A stretch of DNA of 64,000 nucleotides. Origin: Mesorhizobium tianshanense. GTDB taxonomy: Bacteria > Pseudomonadota > Alphaproteobacteria > Rhizobiales > Rhizobiaceae. Position 1 is the first letter of the stretch. Every line of letters begins with the position of its first letter. Of the stretch, positions 38,736 to 47,693 are shown piece after piece. The notes under the pieces were generated by a model, which saw only the letters and a program-made list of their open reading frames with translations, did no database searches and had not been told where the DNA came from. A program made the position numbers and the translations under genes. Location: NCBI RefSeq assembly GCF_007830515.1, contig NZ_VLKT01000024.1, forward strand, positions 1 through 64,000. The letters run 5' to 3'.

Positions 38736-39941
38736 CTATTCCGCCGGCGCTTCGACAACTTCCCGCCCGCGGCCGAGCGTCACCTTGGCCAGCATGAAGG
38801 AGATCACCGCGCAAAGCGTGATGCCGGCCACCATCGGCAGCGGCGTGCCGTCGAAGAACACGCCGGCGATGCCCATGGCGACCGCACCGATGGCGAAGTG
38901 CAGCGTTCCCATCAGCGCCGAGGCCGTGCCGGCGATCGCGCCATGCTCCTCCATGGCCAGCACCGAAGTCGTCGGGATCACCAGACCGAGGAACCCGTAG
39001 CCGACGAACAGCAGTACCGCCATCACGTCGAGCCGGTCGACGCCGGATGCCATCACCGCGAACAGCACCACCATCGTCGTCGCATAGCCGACCACCGCGA
39101 CCCGCACCACGGGCCTCAGCCCGAACCGTTCGGACAGTACCCCCGTCAACTGCGACATGCCGATGAAGGCAACCGCGTTGATCGAGAAGAACACGCTGTA
39201 GACCGACGGCGACAGCCCATAATGGCCGATCAGGATGAAGGAGGAACTCGACAGATAGACGAAGAAGCTCGCGATCCCGAAGCCGGCGATAGCCGTCAGG
39301 CCAAGGAAATTGCGGTCGCCCATCAGAAAGCGGTAGGCCGTGAGCGCGGTACCGAACGAACTGCCTGCACGCGCCTCGACCGGCCGCGTCTCCTTGAGCG
39401 AGGTCGCCAGCAGGATGGTGGCGAGCACCGCCCCACCCGTCACTGTCCAGAACACGGCACGCCAGCCGAAATTCTCGATGATGACGCTGCCGGTCAGCGG
39501 CGCCAGGATCGGCGACACCGAAAACACCAGCATCAAGAGCGACATCAGCTTGGCAGCGTCGGTGCCGGTGTGCAGGTCACGCACGACGGCGCGCGGCACC
39601 GCCATGCCTGCGCTGGCGCCGAGACCTTGCAGGAAACGGAAGGCGATCAGCCATTCGATCGAAGGCGCCAGCGCCGAGCCGATGCCGCCGACCATGAACA
39701 GCGCGAGACCGCCATAGAGCGGCAGCTTGCGCCCGACCATGTCGGAGATCGGCCCGACGACGATCTGGCCAAAACCCATGGACAGAAAGAAGATCAGCAA
39801 ACTCATCTGCACGGCAGCGGTGCCGGCCTCCAGATCCGCGCCGATCGAAGGCAGCGCCGGAAGATACATGTCGATGGCGAACGGGCCGATGGCGGTCAAC
39901 AGGCCGAGCACGACCGCGATGCGGAGGAATTGGGGACTCAT
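38736..39941 (-). CDS. Bcr/CflA family multidrug MFS exporter
   Basis: A 401-residue inner-membrane transporter with about twelve hydrophobic segments. The Bcr/CflA N-terminus GPFAIDMYLPALPSIGADL, the MFS loop GPISDMVGRKLPLYGGL and motif C region (FRFLQGLGASAGMAVPRAVVRDL) are recognisable. It is expected to export drugs or sulfonamide/bicyclomycin-like compounds by proton antiport. It is divergent from a TetR regulator and shares with it a region holding a perfect inverted repeat at 40064-40081, so repression by that regulator is likely. Confidence 0.92.
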   Translation of the reverse strand: MSPQFLRIAVVLGLLTAIGPFAIDMYLPALPSIGADLEAGTAAVQMSLLIFFLSMGFGQIVVGPISDMVGRKLPLYGGLALFMVGGIGSALAPSIEWLIAFRFLQGLGASAGMAVPRAVVRDLHTGTDAAKLMSLLMLVFSVSPILAPLTGSVIIENFGWRAVFWTVTGGAVLATILLATSLKETRPVEARAGSSFGTALTAYRFLMGDRNFLGLTAIAGFGIASFFVYLSSSSFILIGHYGLSPSVYSVFFSINAVAFIGMSQLTGVLSERFGLRPVVRVAVVGYATTMVVLFAVMASGVDRLDVMAVLLFVGYGFLGLVIPTTSVLAMEEHGAIAGTASALMGTLHFAIGAVAMGIAGVFFDGTPLPMVAGITLCAVISFMLAKVTLGRGREVVEAPAE

Positions 39942-40063
39942 GATAGCAGGCTTCTTTCAAGTCTGGTTACCGCCGTCGACCGGCGTAAACCCTAGGACGT
40001 TCCATCCCGTGAAATTCAGACTCTACTACCGAGTCGAAATCCCTTCGTGTTAAGTCCACAAAT

Positions 40064-40081
40064 TTAGACACTCTTGTCTAA
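40064..40081. promoter_or_regulatory. TetR-type operator between exporter and regulator genes
   Basis: TTAGACA (40064-40070) and TGTCTAA (40075-40081) form a perfect inverted repeat around CTCT, 28 bases upstream of the regulator start. Confidence 0.65.
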
Positions 40082-40108
40082 TTCGTCAATCACCTCTATA
40101 TAGTTTTC

Positions 40109-40798
40109 ATGAAGCTCAACGTTTCTCCTGACACGATCCCGCCACGCGGCCATGAGGCCAAGCGCGTCTCCATCATGGACGCTGCCGGCAAGGTGTTCTG
40201 CCGCGAGAGCTTCGCCGGCGCCAACATCGACATGATTGCCGCCGAGGCCGGCGTTTCGCGCCAGACGATCTACAACCACCATGGCGACAAGGAGAACCTC
40301 TTCGTCGCCATCGTCCGCGACCTCACCGAACGCTGCAATGCCGGCATCTTCGCCACCATTTCCACCTTTCCGGACCAGCCGAAGGATCTCGAGGCCGATC
40401 TGATCGCCTTTGCCGTGCGCATGAACCGCAACTGTGTCTGCAACCGCGATGGAAAATTCCTGCGCAAGCTGATCCAGACCGAGGGCGAGCGCTATCCCGA
40501 GCTCTTCGCCGAATGGCGCGAACAGGGACCGGGCAGGACATGGCCGGCGATCGCCGCCCGTTTCGCCCGCCTCGCTCATGCCGGTTTCCTCGACATCGAG
40601 GATCCCGATGTCGCGGCTCGCCAGTTCCTGGCTCTTGCCAATGCCGAACTGCAGACGACCTTCATGCTCGGCGGCACGCCTGATGACGATGAGGTGCTGC
40701 AATCCGCGACGCATGGCGTCCGCACCTTCCTGCGCGCCTTTGGCAAGCGCCAGCAGGTGGCCGATGCACAAAAGCACAGCCCGCCCACTGGCGCCTGA
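40109..40798 (+). CDS. TetR/AcrR family regulator of the divergent exporter
   Basis: A 229-residue regulator. The helix-turn-helix is FAGANIDMIAAEAGVSRQTIYNHHGDKENLF; the C-terminal part (FLRKLIQTEGERYPELFAEW and PDVAARQFLALANAELQ) fits the AefR-like TetR_C domain. Divergent placement from an MFS exporter and the operator at 40064-40081 suggest that it represses the exporter gene and itself, responding to an export substrate. Confidence 0.9.
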   Translation: MKLNVSPDTIPPRGHEAKRVSIMDAAGKVFCRESFAGANIDMIAAEAGVSRQTIYNHHGDKENLFVAIVRDLTERCNAGIFATISTFPDQPKDLEADLIAFAVRMNRNCVCNRDGKFLRKLIQTEGERYPELFAEWREQGPGRTWPAIAARFARLAHAGFLDIEDPDVAARQFLALANAELQTTFMLGGTPDDDEVLQSATHGVRTFLRAFGKRQQVADAQKHSPPTGA

Positions 40799-40918
40799 GC
40801 GATCAAATCTCGGACATTGCCCCTTCGCATCTGCGCGATCGGCTTCTATATCCGGTTTACGCCGCCCTCAAGCTTGATTACAGCTATGCGGGACGATTCA
40901 ACGGAACCCGACAGCCAC

Positions 40919-41452
40919 ATGGCCGACGACCATATCCGCTACGACATTTTGGCCCAGGAGGCGTTGCGCGGCGTCATGCGCAAAGTCCTGGCCGAGGTCG
41001 CACGCACCGGCCTTCCCGGCAACCATCATTTCTTCATCACGTTCCTGACCGGCGCCCCGGGCGTGCGCGTGTCTTCGAGGCTGCGCGAGCGTTATCCCGA
41101 ACAGATGACGATCGTCATCCAGTTCCAGTATTGGGACCTGAAGGTGAGCGACACCGGCTTCGAGGTCGGGCTGTCTTTCTCCGACGTGCCGGAAAAGCTG
41201 GAGATCCCGTTCTCGGCGGTACGCGGCTTTTATGACCCGTCCGTTAATTTCGAGCTCGAATTCGACGTGAAGACGGAAACCTCGGCGGACGAGGAACCGG
41301 CCGGCGGGCCCGCCCCCGAAGCGCTGGCCGTCGTCGCCGAGAAAAAGCCTGACAAGAAGAAGGCCACCGAGGCCGAAAAGAAGCCTGCCGTGGCCGACGC
41401 CGCCGCCAAGGGCGCCGACGTGGTATCGCTCGACGCCTTCCGCAAGAAGTGA
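40919..41452 (+). CDS. sspB: ClpXP adaptor SspB (alpha type)
   Basis: A 177-residue SspB. The core runs from IRYDILAQEALRGVMRKVL through NHHFFITFLTGAPGVRVSSRLRERYPEQMTIVIQFQYWDL to FSAVRGFYDPSVNF, matching alphaproteobacterial SspB. A Lys/Ala/Glu-rich flexible linker then ends in ADVVSLDAFRKK, the C-terminal ClpX-binding tail. It delivers ssrA-tagged proteins to ClpXP, and the tmRNA gene lies 3 kb away. The start is taken at 40919 (MADDHIRYD); an ATG at 40886 is an alternative. Confidence 0.92.
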   Translation: MADDHIRYDILAQEALRGVMRKVLAEVARTGLPGNHHFFITFLTGAPGVRVSSRLRERYPEQMTIVIQFQYWDLKVSDTGFEVGLSFSDVPEKLEIPFSAVRGFYDPSVNFELEFDVKTETSADEEPAGGPAPEALAVVAEKKPDKKKATEAEKKPAVADAAAKGADVVSLDAFRKK

Positions 41453-41470
41453 ACCGACGGGCCGCGCGGC

Positions 41471-41716
41471 ATGGCCGACATCGTCAATCTCCGCCAGGCC
41501 CGCAAGCAGAAGGCTCGAGCGGAGAAGGAGCGCCTGGCCGAACAGAACCGGACGCTGCACGGCCGCTCCAAGGCCGACCGGGAGCGTGACCGTCTGATCG
41601 CCGACAAGGCGGAAAAATTCGTCGCCGGCCATCGCCGAGAAACCTCGGGCGATCCGGATTCCCCGAGCATCGGACCGAAAAGTGCGTTGCGGTTTTCGGA
41701 TAAATCCGATGCCTGA
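41471..41716 (+). CDS. DUF4169 family protein with repeat-derived C-terminus
   Basis: An 81-residue highly charged helical protein beginning MADIVNLRQARKQKARAEKE, typical of DUF4169, with HGRSKADRERDR in the middle. Function is unknown. It lies 18 bases after sspB and is probably cotranscribed. The last 16 or so residues (SIGPKSALRFSDKSDA) are encoded by a palindromic repeat (41667-41712) rather than by the family sequence, so a repeat insertion seems to have replaced the original C-terminus. Confidence 0.82.
   Translation: MADIVNLRQARKQKARAEKERLAEQNRTLHGRSKADRERDRLIADKAEKFVAGHRRETSGDPDSPSIGPKSALRFSDKSDA
41667..41712. repeat. RIME-like palindromic repeat inside DUF4169 gene
   Basis: GCATCGGA (41667-41674) and TCCGATGC (41705-41712) are inverted arms; inside are CCGAAAA and TTTTCGG. 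The 46-base sequence resembles a common rhizobial intergenic repeat and overlaps the 3' end of the gene. A degenerate relative lies at about 42001-42023. Confidence 0.7.
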
Positions 41717-41736
41717 GATTGAATGAGTCACGTCCG

Positions 41737-41967
41737 GTGAGCCCGGTCGAGAAACGCTCGGTGACCATTCGCGGCCATCGCACCAGCTATTCGCTCGAAA
41801 AGCCCTTTTTCGACGATCTCGTCGCCATTGCGGCTGCGCGAAAACTGACGCTCGCCGCTCTCGTCGCCGAAATCGACGAGGCCCGGCCGCGCGATGCCAA
41901 CCTGTCCTCGGCACTCAGGCTGTATGTGCTGGGCTGGGCGAAGCGAGGGACGAAAAATTCTTTCTAG
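41737..41967 (+). CDS. Ribbon-helix-helix domain protein
   Basis: A 76-residue protein of the RHH_4 type: KRSVTIRGHRTSYSLEKPFFDDLVAIAAARKLTLAALVAEID followed by NLSSALRLYVLGWA. Family members are small predicted DNA-binding proteins found after sspB-DUF4169 in rhizobia. The start is uncertain: a GTG at 41737 fits the family; a TTG at 41719 is also in frame. It probably belongs to the sspB operon. Confidence 0.75.
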   Translation: MSPVEKRSVTIRGHRTSYSLEKPFFDDLVAIAAARKLTLAALVAEIDEARPRDANLSSALRLYVLGWAKRGTKNSF

Positions 41968-42000
41968 ACCACGATCACGAACCGAAGGCCCGCGTCAGCA

Positions 42001-42087
42001 AAAAGTGGGAACCTCGGATAAGATCATGGTCAAACAAGAAGATAGAGCCCATTCCGTTTCTGTCGGGATGGAACGGCGCAGGCTCTA
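42001..42087. repeat. Rhizobial palindromic repeat between convergent genes
   Basis: A segment AAAAGTGGGAACC...TCGGATAAGATC is followed by a hairpin whose arms are TAGAGCC (42043-42049) and GGCTCTA (42081-42087), with inner CCGTT/AACGG pairing. The first part resembles the repeat at 41667-41712. It lies between the RHH and AsmA genes and may also work as a terminator. Confidence 0.6.
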
Positions 42088-42094
42088 GATCGAG

Positions 42095-45000
42095 CTATCC
42101 ACCGCCCAGCGACTTCAGCAGATTGTCGATCGACGAAGGTTCGAGCTTTGGCGCGGATTCAGCTGGCGGCGGGTTGTCATTGGCCGGCGGCTGAGGCGCA
42201 CGCTCCATTTTCTGCGCCCGCGCCGCGGCGGCCCTGCGTTCGGCGTCGAGCTTCGCCTTTTCTTCCGAAGCGATCCGCATCGCCTCTTCCGCCCTCTGGC
42301 GTTGCTGTTCCTCGACCTTCGCCGCCTCGTCGGCCGCCTTTCGCGCCGCCTCGGCCTTCGCTTCGGCATCCGCCTTGGCCTTTGCGTCCGCCTCGGCCTT
42401 GGCTTTGGCCTCGGCTTCAGCCCGCGCCTGCGCATCCGCCCTGGCCTTCGCCTCTGCTTCGGCCCGAGCCTTTGCTTCGGCCCGAGCCTTTGCCTCGGCT
42501 TCAGCCTTTGCCTTGGCCTCTGCCTCGGCCTGCAGTCGCGCCGCTTCCTCCCGCTTGCGCAATTCCTCGGCTGCCCTGTCACGCTCGGCTTGCAGGGCCG
42601 CGTAGTAACGCACCTCGCGCCGCAGCCGCTGTTTTTCAAGCAGTGCCGCCTGCATGGCCTCGACCCGCTGCTGCTCCTTTTCCAGCGCGCGCTGGGTCAG
42701 GAATTGCGCCAGCGGCTCGCTGTCGAACTCCCGTTTCGCGGCGCCGAATGGCCCGCCGACGCTGAAATTCACAGTTGGATCGGAGCCGACCAGCGCTTCG
42801 TCGCCGGGCCGATACGTGATCGAACCACTGGTGGCGACCGTGCTGGCGTTCAGATCCGCCGTGACGTCGGCGGACAGCGTCGCCGCCGGATTTTCAAGGT
42901 TGACCGGCGGTGCCCTCAACGTGCCGCCGGCGATTGTGAACGCGATGTCGGTATCCCCAGCCGGAAAACTGCCGTCCGCTGCGATCTGCGGCGCGAAGCC
43001 GGCGGTCTTGGCCGCATCGATATCGCGCCCGATCGCATCGGCCTTGGCGATGAAGGCGCCAAAGGCGTCGGGATTGACGCCGGCAATGGTCAAGCCTTTC
43101 AGCGCCGCAGTGCCGGAGCCGGACAGCGCCGCAACCATCGCATCGACCGATTTGCCGCCGGTCGAAAGCGCCGCCGAGAAATCGCCGCTCCCGCTGATGC
43201 CGGCCTGTGGCAGCACGGTCGCCAGATCGGCGCCGGCAAGTTTCATCTGGCCGGAGAAAAGCCCGGTGCCGTCATTGTTCTTCAACTCGAACAGCCCGGA
43301 AAGCGCGCCACCGGAGAACTTTGCCTTGAGATCCGAAACGCGGATGCCTTCCTGGTCGAGCTTCAGCGCCAGCGCCGCATCATAGGCCGTGGCGAGCGGG
43401 CCGACGGCCAGCGATGCCGCGGTCAGGTCGAGGTCGGCGGTGAACGGCAGGCTGGACTTCTGGCTGAATGGGGCGGTCGGCCAGGCGCCGCCGGTGCCCA
43501 GGAAGGCCTGGTCGCCCAACAGCGACACCGCCATCGGGTCGAGATCCAGTTCATCGAGCGCCAGCGCGCCGGCAAGATGCGGCAGCCCGTCCTTGACGTC
43601 GACATTGACGTCGCCGGAAACCGCCGCCTCGTTGATGGCGCCGTTGAGGCCGGACAGCACCAGAAGGCCGCTGCCGAAGTCGGCGTCGGCCGCAAACCAC
43701 GTCGACATCCCTGTCCCCATGCCCGGCAGGCCGACGCCTGTCGTCATCAGCCACGGCTCGATGTCGGCGGCCTCCAGGCTGACCTTGCCCTTGGCGGTGG
43801 GGCCTTGGGGCGTACCGGCGACCGTCCCGTCGAAGCCGGCCTTGAAGTCGTCGCCGGCTAGGTTGAAGCTCGTCGCCATGCCGCCGCCAAGCGTGCCTTT
43901 CGCCGAGACATCGGTGGTCGCCTCGCCAACCATGCCGAGCGGCAGCGCCGGCAGGCCGTAAAGCGCCAGAAGTGCGGTGGCGTCGGCATTCCTGGCGTTG
44001 AAGGTCAGCGCCACCGGCGCCTCGAGAAGCCGCTCGGCCACCCCTTTGCCGGACAGCGATGCCGAAAACGCCGAGCCGCCGGCCTTGCCTTGCGCGCTGA
44101 CCGCGAGCCCTGTCGTCCCATCGCCATTGGCGGCGGCACTCGTCACCAGATCGATGCGCGCATCCTGGAACAGCTCGGGATAGGCCGCCACGCGTGCCGC
44201 CAGTCCCTTCAGCGCGGCATTGTCGGGATAGTGCCGCGCCGCCACGTCCACCAACGGCTTGAGGTCGACGGCGACGACGGAGGCATCGAGCTTGCCGGTC
44301 GGGCTCACTGGGAAATCCTTGATCCGGCCGGTGGCGCTGATCGAAGCGCCGGCAAGCCCACCGAGCGAAAGCCGGTCGATTTCGAGCAGCCCGTCGCGCA
44401 ATCTCAGCGCCGTGTCGACCATATCGGCGGTCAGCCCGCCGGCACTGACCGGCCCGGCCTTGATCTGGAAATCGAGGTCGCGGTCGGAAAAACGGTTGGC
44501 GCCCTTGTCGCTGATGAAGATCGAGGCGAAGGCAGCGAGCCCATCGACATCGAGTTCGCCACCGTCGAGCCGCATAAGCACCGACGGCCTGGCGTCGTCG
44601 GGCTGGCTGGAATCGATGCGGCCGGAAAATCTCGCCTTGCCGAGAACGAGCTCGAGGTCGCTGAAGGCCTGGCGCTTTTCGCTCAGCTCGACCTCGGCCT
44701 TGAAGCCGGCGGCCGGCAGCCGGCGGATCGCTTCGTCGACATCCTTCGACAACCAGGCGGCAAAGCCGGAAGGCTGCCCCACGGCCAGAAGCAGCGAACC
44801 GGTGAAGCCGAAATGATCCTCGACGCTGAGCATGCCGTTTGCTTCGAGCTTGGTGCGGCCGGGGAGCGTCGCGGCCAGCGACTTCACCGACCAGCCGCCA
44901 TCGGCCGGTTCGGCGGAAAGGCGCACATCGCGAACCGTTGTGTCGCCGGCCAACACCGCCGGCAGCTTCACCTCGACGGTGCCCGGTATGGTCGGCTTGG

Positions 45001-46081
45001 GCAGATCGAGCAGTGCCTGCTCCAGCGCCGCGACACGCGCCGACAGCGTCAGCCCGGTGCCGGCTGGGGCGCCGACGGCTTCATCGAACTGCACCTGAGC
45101 GCCATGGGCCTCGATCGAAAAGCTTGGATTCGGCCCAAGGTCGACGGCAGCCTTGCCATCGGCGGTGTAGGGATTGTCGAGCGGCCCGGTCTCGAAGCGG
45201 AATTCGTCGACACCAAGCTTCCGGTGGTCGAGCGAAAATTTGCCGTTCAGCCTGAACCCCGGCTCCACCTTGCCAGCGCTGGCCTGCATCGTCCCACCGG
45301 CCGTGCCGTTAGGCTGCGCCGAACCCTTGTCGGCACCATTCTTGTCGGAACCTGCGACCTTGAACTGGCCCGAATAGATCGCGGCACCGTTGACGATACC
45401 GGCATTGCCGTCGGCTTCGATGACCAGCGGATAGGCATCCGGATCGGCCTTGAGCCGAACCCGCATCTGCCCGTCGTCACCGGCCTTGCCGGTGGAGGCG
45501 ATGACCGTGCTGCGCAGGCCGTCGAGCCGGAGCGAACCATCCATCCGCCAAGGTCCGGCCAGCGATTTGGCGGAGATCGTCGAATTGATCTCGGAAAGGA
45601 GATGGCTGCGCCCGCCGGCGGCATGGCGCAGCGCGATCTCTCCGTCCGTCACCGTCAGCTTCTCGATCGAGATCTGATTGGGATCGAAGGGCGAGGACGG
45701 GCGTATCGCCCAGTCCACCGTGCCGTCGGCGGCAACATCGATTGTCGCCTTCGGCCGCACCAGCCGCATGTCGAAGATCAGCACCTCGCCGCTCAGGAAG
45801 GGCGCCAGTTCCGCATCCATCGAAAAGGTCTCGACGGTCATCGCCGGCTGGCCGCCGGGGCCGCCGGCAACGGTGACGTTCGAGAAGGTCACCGAGGGAA
45901 ACGGCAGCAGCCTCGCCGTCGCATCGCCCCGAACGATGACCTTGCGGCCCAGGATGGCGCTCGCCTCGCGCTCGAAATCGGCACGGTAGCCCGTCCAGTC
46001 GATAAAATACGGCACCACCAGCGCCGCACACAGCACCAGCACGAAAAGGCCACCGAAGATCACGAACAGGCGTGCGAGCAT
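42095..46081 (-). CDS. AsmA family protein with TolA-like C-terminal coiled coil
   Basis: A 1328-residue envelope protein. One N-terminal hydrophobic segment (FVIFGGLFVLVLCAALVVPYF) anchors it in the inner membrane; the AsmA start follows (IDWTGYRADFEREASAILGRKVIVRG). A long repetitive beta-rich region ends in the AsmA C-terminal portion near residue 1100 (GSGTAALKGLTIAGVNPDAFG). Residues about 1125-1295 form a charged coiled coil dominated by Ala, Glu, Lys and Arg (repeats of AEAEAKAKAEA type), and a Pro-rich tail ends in SSIDNLLKSLGGG. AsmA-like proteins are bridge-type phospholipid or outer-membrane homeostasis factors. The TolA-like tail is unusual for the family. It is monocistronic. Confidence 0.88.
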   Translation of the reverse strand: MLARLFVIFGGLFVLVLCAALVVPYFIDWTGYRADFEREASAILGRKVIVRGDATARLLPFPSVTFSNVTVAGGPGGQPAMTVETFSMDAELAPFLSGEVLIFDMRLVRPKATIDVAADGTVDWAIRPSSPFDPNQISIEKLTVTDGEIALRHAAGGRSHLLSEINSTISAKSLAGPWRMDGSLRLDGLRSTVIASTGKAGDDGQMRVRLKADPDAYPLVIEADGNAGIVNGAAIYSGQFKVAGSDKNGADKGSAQPNGTAGGTMQASAGKVEPGFRLNGKFSLDHRKLGVDEFRFETGPLDNPYTADGKAAVDLGPNPSFSIEAHGAQVQFDEAVGAPAGTGLTLSARVAALEQALLDLPKPTIPGTVEVKLPAVLAGDTTVRDVRLSAEPADGGWSVKSLAATLPGRTKLEANGMLSVEDHFGFTGSLLLAVGQPSGFAAWLSKDVDEAIRRLPAAGFKAEVELSEKRQAFSDLELVLGKARFSGRIDSSQPDDARPSVLMRLDGGELDVDGLAAFASIFISDKGANRFSDRDLDFQIKAGPVSAGGLTADMVDTALRLRDGLLEIDRLSLGGLAGASISATGRIKDFPVSPTGKLDASVVAVDLKPLVDVAARHYPDNAALKGLAARVAAYPELFQDARIDLVTSAAANGDGTTGLAVSAQGKAGGSAFSASLSGKGVAERLLEAPVALTFNARNADATALLALYGLPALPLGMVGEATTDVSAKGTLGGGMATSFNLAGDDFKAGFDGTVAGTPQGPTAKGKVSLEAADIEPWLMTTGVGLPGMGTGMSTWFAADADFGSGLLVLSGLNGAINEAAVSGDVNVDVKDGLPHLAGALALDELDLDPMAVSLLGDQAFLGTGGAWPTAPFSQKSSLPFTADLDLTAASLAVGPLATAYDAALALKLDQEGIRVSDLKAKFSGGALSGLFELKNNDGTGLFSGQMKLAGADLATVLPQAGISGSGDFSAALSTGGKSVDAMVAALSGSGTAALKGLTIAGVNPDAFGAFIAKADAIGRDIDAAKTAGFAPQIAADGSFPAGDTDIAFTIAGGTLRAPPVNLENPAATLSADVTADLNASTVATSGSITYRPGDEALVGSDPTVNFSVGGPFGAAKREFDSEPLAQFLTQRALEKEQQRVEAMQAALLEKQRLRREVRYYAALQAERDRAAEELRKREEAARLQAEAEAKAKAEAEAKARAEAKARAEAEAKARADAQARAEAEAKAKAEADAKAKADAEAKAEAARKAADEAAKVEEQQRQRAEEAMRIASEEKAKLDAERRAAAARAQKMERAPQPPANDNPPPAESAPKLEPSSIDNLLKSLGGG

Positions 46082-46182
46082 CAGCTCCCGAGCAATTGAT
46101 TGAAATCAGCCGCACTCTACCTGCATCAGCGTGTCGATAAAGAGGCAATTCCGTTGTCGATCGCCCCAAGAGCAAAGCGGCT

Positions 46183-47595
46183 CTAGTCGGCGGGCAGTAT
46201 CTTCCCAGGGTTCATGATGTTCTGTGGATCGAGCGCCTGCTTGATCGTGCGCATGATGTCGACGCCGTGGCCGAGTTCGTGGCGCAGGAAGCCGACCTTG
46301 CCTTGTCCGATGCCGTGCTCGCCGGTGCAGGTCCCATCCATGCCGATCGCCCGCATGTTCAGCCGCGCGACAAACTCTTCCGTCAGCGCGATTTCCTTCG
46401 GATCGTCCGCGTCCATCAGCACCAGCACATGGAAATTGCCGTCGCCGGCATGGCCGACGATCGGCGCGATCAACCCCATCTCGGCGATGTCGGCCTCGGT
46501 CTCGGTGACGCATTCGGCAAAGCGCGAGATCGGCACACAGACATCGGTCGAAAGCCCCTTGGCGCCAGGCCGCAGCGTCAGCGACGACCAATAGGCGTCG
46601 TGCCTGGCCTTCCACAGCTTCGTCCGCTCCTCGGCGACGCTGGTCCACAGGAACGGGCCGCCGCCATACTCGTCGGCGATCGCGCCGAAGGTCTCGGCCT
46701 GTTCGGCAACGCCGGCGTCGCTGCCATGGAACTCGACGAACAGGCACGGGCTTTCGGGATAGTCGAGCTTCGAATAGCTCTTCATCGCACGCATCTGCAG
46801 CGCATTGACCAGTTCGATGCGCGCCACCGGAATGCCCATCTGGATCGTCGCGATCACCGCGTTGCAGGCCGCCTCGACGCTGGGAAACGGGCAGACGCCG
46901 CCGGAAATCGCTTGCGGAATGCCCTGCAGCTTCAGGGTCAGCTGGGTGATGATGCCGAGCGTGCCTTCGGAGCCGATCAGGAGCCGCGTCAGATCGTAGC
47001 CGGCCGAGCTCTTTTTCGCGCGTTTTCCCGTCGTCACCGTCTCGCCGTCGGCCATCACCGCCGTCAGCGACAACACGTTCTCGCGCATCGTGCCGTAGCG
47101 CACCGCATTGGTGCCCGACGCCCGCGTCGCCGCCATGCCGCCGAGCGATGCATTGGCGCCCGGATCGATCGGAAAGAACAGGCCGGTGTCGCGCAGATGC
47201 CGATTGAGGTCCTCGCGCGTCACGCCGGGTTCGACGGTGCAGTCGAGATCCTGCGGGTTGACCGTGAGGATGCGGTTCATCCGCGAGGTATCGACGGAGA
47301 TGCCGCCGCCCGGCGCGTTGGTGTGGCCTTCCAACGAGGAGCCGACGCCGAAGGCGATCACCGGCACGCGGTGCGCGGCGCAGGCCGACACGATCTCCTG
47401 CACTTCCGCCGTCGTCTCGACAAACGCAACGCCGTCCGGCGCCTGCGTCGGGATGTAGGTGGTGGTATGCGCGTGCTGGGCGCGGATCGCCTCGCCGGTC
47501 TGGAACCGCTCGCCCAGCCGCTGCTTGAGGATGCCGAGCACCGCGGCGATTCCTTCCTCGTTGCGTTGGACCGGATTGAGGTCGCTCAGAGCCAT
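46183..47595 (-). CDS. FAD-binding oxidase, D-lactate/glycolate dehydrogenase-like
   Basis: A 470-residue FAD-dependent oxidoreductase of the GlcD/D-LDH (cytochrome) type. The FAD-binding PCMH domain shows VIAFGVGSSLEGHTNAPGGGISVDTSRMN and GANASLGGMAATRASGTNAVRYG; the C-terminal FAD-oxidase domain contains GHAGDGNFHVLVL and GTCTGEHGIGQGKVGFL. It probably oxidises D-lactate or a related 2-hydroxy acid and passes electrons to a cytochrome or quinone. The ATG at 47595 follows GGAGGAATCG. Exact substrate is unproven. It is divergent from a thioesterase gene. Confidence 0.88.
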   Translation of the reverse strand: MALSDLNPVQRNEEGIAAVLGILKQRLGERFQTGEAIRAQHAHTTTYIPTQAPDGVAFVETTAEVQEIVSACAAHRVPVIAFGVGSSLEGHTNAPGGGISVDTSRMNRILTVNPQDLDCTVEPGVTREDLNRHLRDTGLFFPIDPGANASLGGMAATRASGTNAVRYGTMRENVLSLTAVMADGETVTTGKRAKKSSAGYDLTRLLIGSEGTLGIITQLTLKLQGIPQAISGGVCPFPSVEAACNAVIATIQMGIPVARIELVNALQMRAMKSYSKLDYPESPCLFVEFHGSDAGVAEQAETFGAIADEYGGGPFLWTSVAEERTKLWKARHDAYWSSLTLRPGAKGLSTDVCVPISRFAECVTETEADIAEMGLIAPIVGHAGDGNFHVLVLMDADDPKEIALTEEFVARLNMRAIGMDGTCTGEHGIGQGKVGFLRHELGHGVDIMRTIKQALDPQNIMNPGKILPAD

Positions 47596-47693
47596 CGATT
47601 CCTCCGCGAATGGACCAGTGCCCACCCTTGTTATGGATTTATGGATGCGTAGTCTCGCCTACCACGCTCTGTCCAGCCAGAAGGAAGTTTTCG

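Noticed and set aside
44090..46099. A 669-codon open frame on the plus strand opposite the AsmA gene
   Set aside because: Antisense shadow of a long GC-rich gene; no family features and no ribosome binding site.
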